The notes below the pieces were generated by a model. It was not told the DNA's origin and ran no database searches. It was given only the letters and a program-made list of their open reading frames with translations. This document shows positions 47,030-47,428 of a DNA stretch of 47,428 nt, in pieces (the first letter of the stretch is position 1; each line of letters starts with the position of its first letter). This DNA is from Candidatus Omnitrophota bacterium. Lineage in GTDB: Bacteria; Omnitrophota; Gorgyraeia; Aquiviventales; Aquiviventaceae. Where the stretch lies: assembly GCA_016192545.1 (NCBI GenBank), contig JACPTX010000016.1, forward strand, positions 1-47,428, written 5' to 3'. Both the position numbers and the translations under genes were made by a program.

Positions 47030-47428
47030 GTGAGACGTCATTCCCTCCTGAGTTGGGTTGTTGTCCTGCCTGTCGTTTGGGGCTGCGCCGCAGGCCCGCG
47101 CACACCGCTCAGCCGCCTGACCCCCGCACCGACGCTGGTCGCGCCCGGCGCCATGCCGGTGCGGACCATCGTGGTGGATGCCGGCCACGGGGGGCACGAC
47201 CCCGGGGCGGCGCATCACGGGCTGCGGGAAAAGGACCTGGCGCTCGACATCGCCCGCCGGCTCTCCGCCGAGCTGCAAGCGCGCGGGTTTTCCACGGTGA
47301 TGACGCGCGACCGCGATGAGTTCATCACCCTCAGCCGCCGGCCCGCGATCGCCAACCGGATTCCCGCCGACGTGTTCGTGAGCGTCCACATCAACGCCAA
47401 CCGCAGCCGCCGCGTGTCCGGCATCGAG
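47030..47428 (+). CDS. N-acetylmuramoyl-L-alanine amidase lipoprotein (partial)
   Basis: GTG 47030 begins MRRHSLLSWVVVLPVVWGCA, a lipoprotein signal with Cys19. After a Pro-rich linker comes the Amidase_3 domain: TIVVDAGHGGHDPGA (zinc His), LREKDLALDIARRLSAEL (zinc Glu) and VFVSVHINAN (zinc His). It cleaves the amide bond between peptidoglycan glycan and peptide. The gene runs off the end of the window, so its 3' part is missing. Confidence 0.88.
   Translation, partial: MRRHSLLSWVVVLPVVWGCAAGPRTPLSRLTPAPTLVAPGAMPVRTIVVDAGHGGHDPGAAHHGLREKDLALDIARRLSAELQARGFSTVMTRDRDEFITLSRRPAIANRIPADVFVSVHINANRSRRVSGIE

Noticed and set aside
1-47428. Insertion sequences or a REP-associated transposase
   Set aside because: No transposase-like protein is encoded in the window despite the many repeats.

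Overview
The window is one contig from a high-GC, Gram-negative-type bacterium. Lipoprotein signals, a TonB-dependent receptor and SecDF/YajC point to an outer membrane. A TIGR04073 (exosortase-associated) protein, the order yebC-ruvC-ruvA-ruvB-spoIID-yajC-secDF, and many palindromic dispersed repeats fit an uncultured lineage such as Omnitrophota or a related PVC-side candidate phylum. That placement is tentative: there is no rRNA here.

Layout. (1) 41-15838 is a dense core run on the + strand, with only rpmB reversed: yebC, ruvCAB, a SpoIID-like protein, yajC, fused secDF, recJ, recG, rsmD, coaD, yceD/DUF177, rpmF, plsX, fabH, fabD. (2) 15706-17613 on the - strand is nadA with an NrtR-type Nudix regulator, whose promoter carries two palindromic operators. 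(3) 17748-26774 holds a methyltransferase, a frameshifted TonB receptor behind a cobalamin riboswitch, a TIGR04073 protein, a BFN-domain protein, a phosphatase, a YbaK-like protein, a lipoamide dehydrogenase, a PfkB kinase, an M23 peptidase and pgeF. (4) 26777-32485 has an ATP/ADP-translocase-like transporter with a HEAT-like tail, translationally coupled to a lipoprotein with kinase-like motifs. A gamma-carbonic-anhydrase-like protein, YjbQ, tRNA-Leu(CAG) and an ATP-grasp ligase follow. (5) 32595-36608 has a methyltransferase, a Fic protein, an exported PCMT, smpB and ssrA (tmRNA). (6) About 37800-42800 is visibly richer in A+T and looks acquired. It holds a MazG-like enzyme, a nuclease-ATPase-S24 peptidase fusion, an HNH nuclease and a DpnI homologue, and is a candidate defence island. 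(7) 42834-47428 holds small accessory genes, a HigBA-type toxin-antitoxin pair, clustered repeats and the start of a lipoprotein amidase.

The most striking feature is the density of palindromic repeats. One class fills intergenic gaps exactly between a stop and a start codon and folds as an outer stem carrying two inner hairpins. Another class sits in frame inside genes (recJ, rsmD, pgeF, the ruvC and rpmB tails), inside the cobalamin riboswitch and apparently inside the tmRNA pseudoknot. Two 40-bp copies, in recJ and in the riboswitch, differ by compensatory base-pair changes. No transposase that could mobilise them lies in the window.

Several promoters lie so close to start codons that the mRNAs would be leaderless or nearly so.
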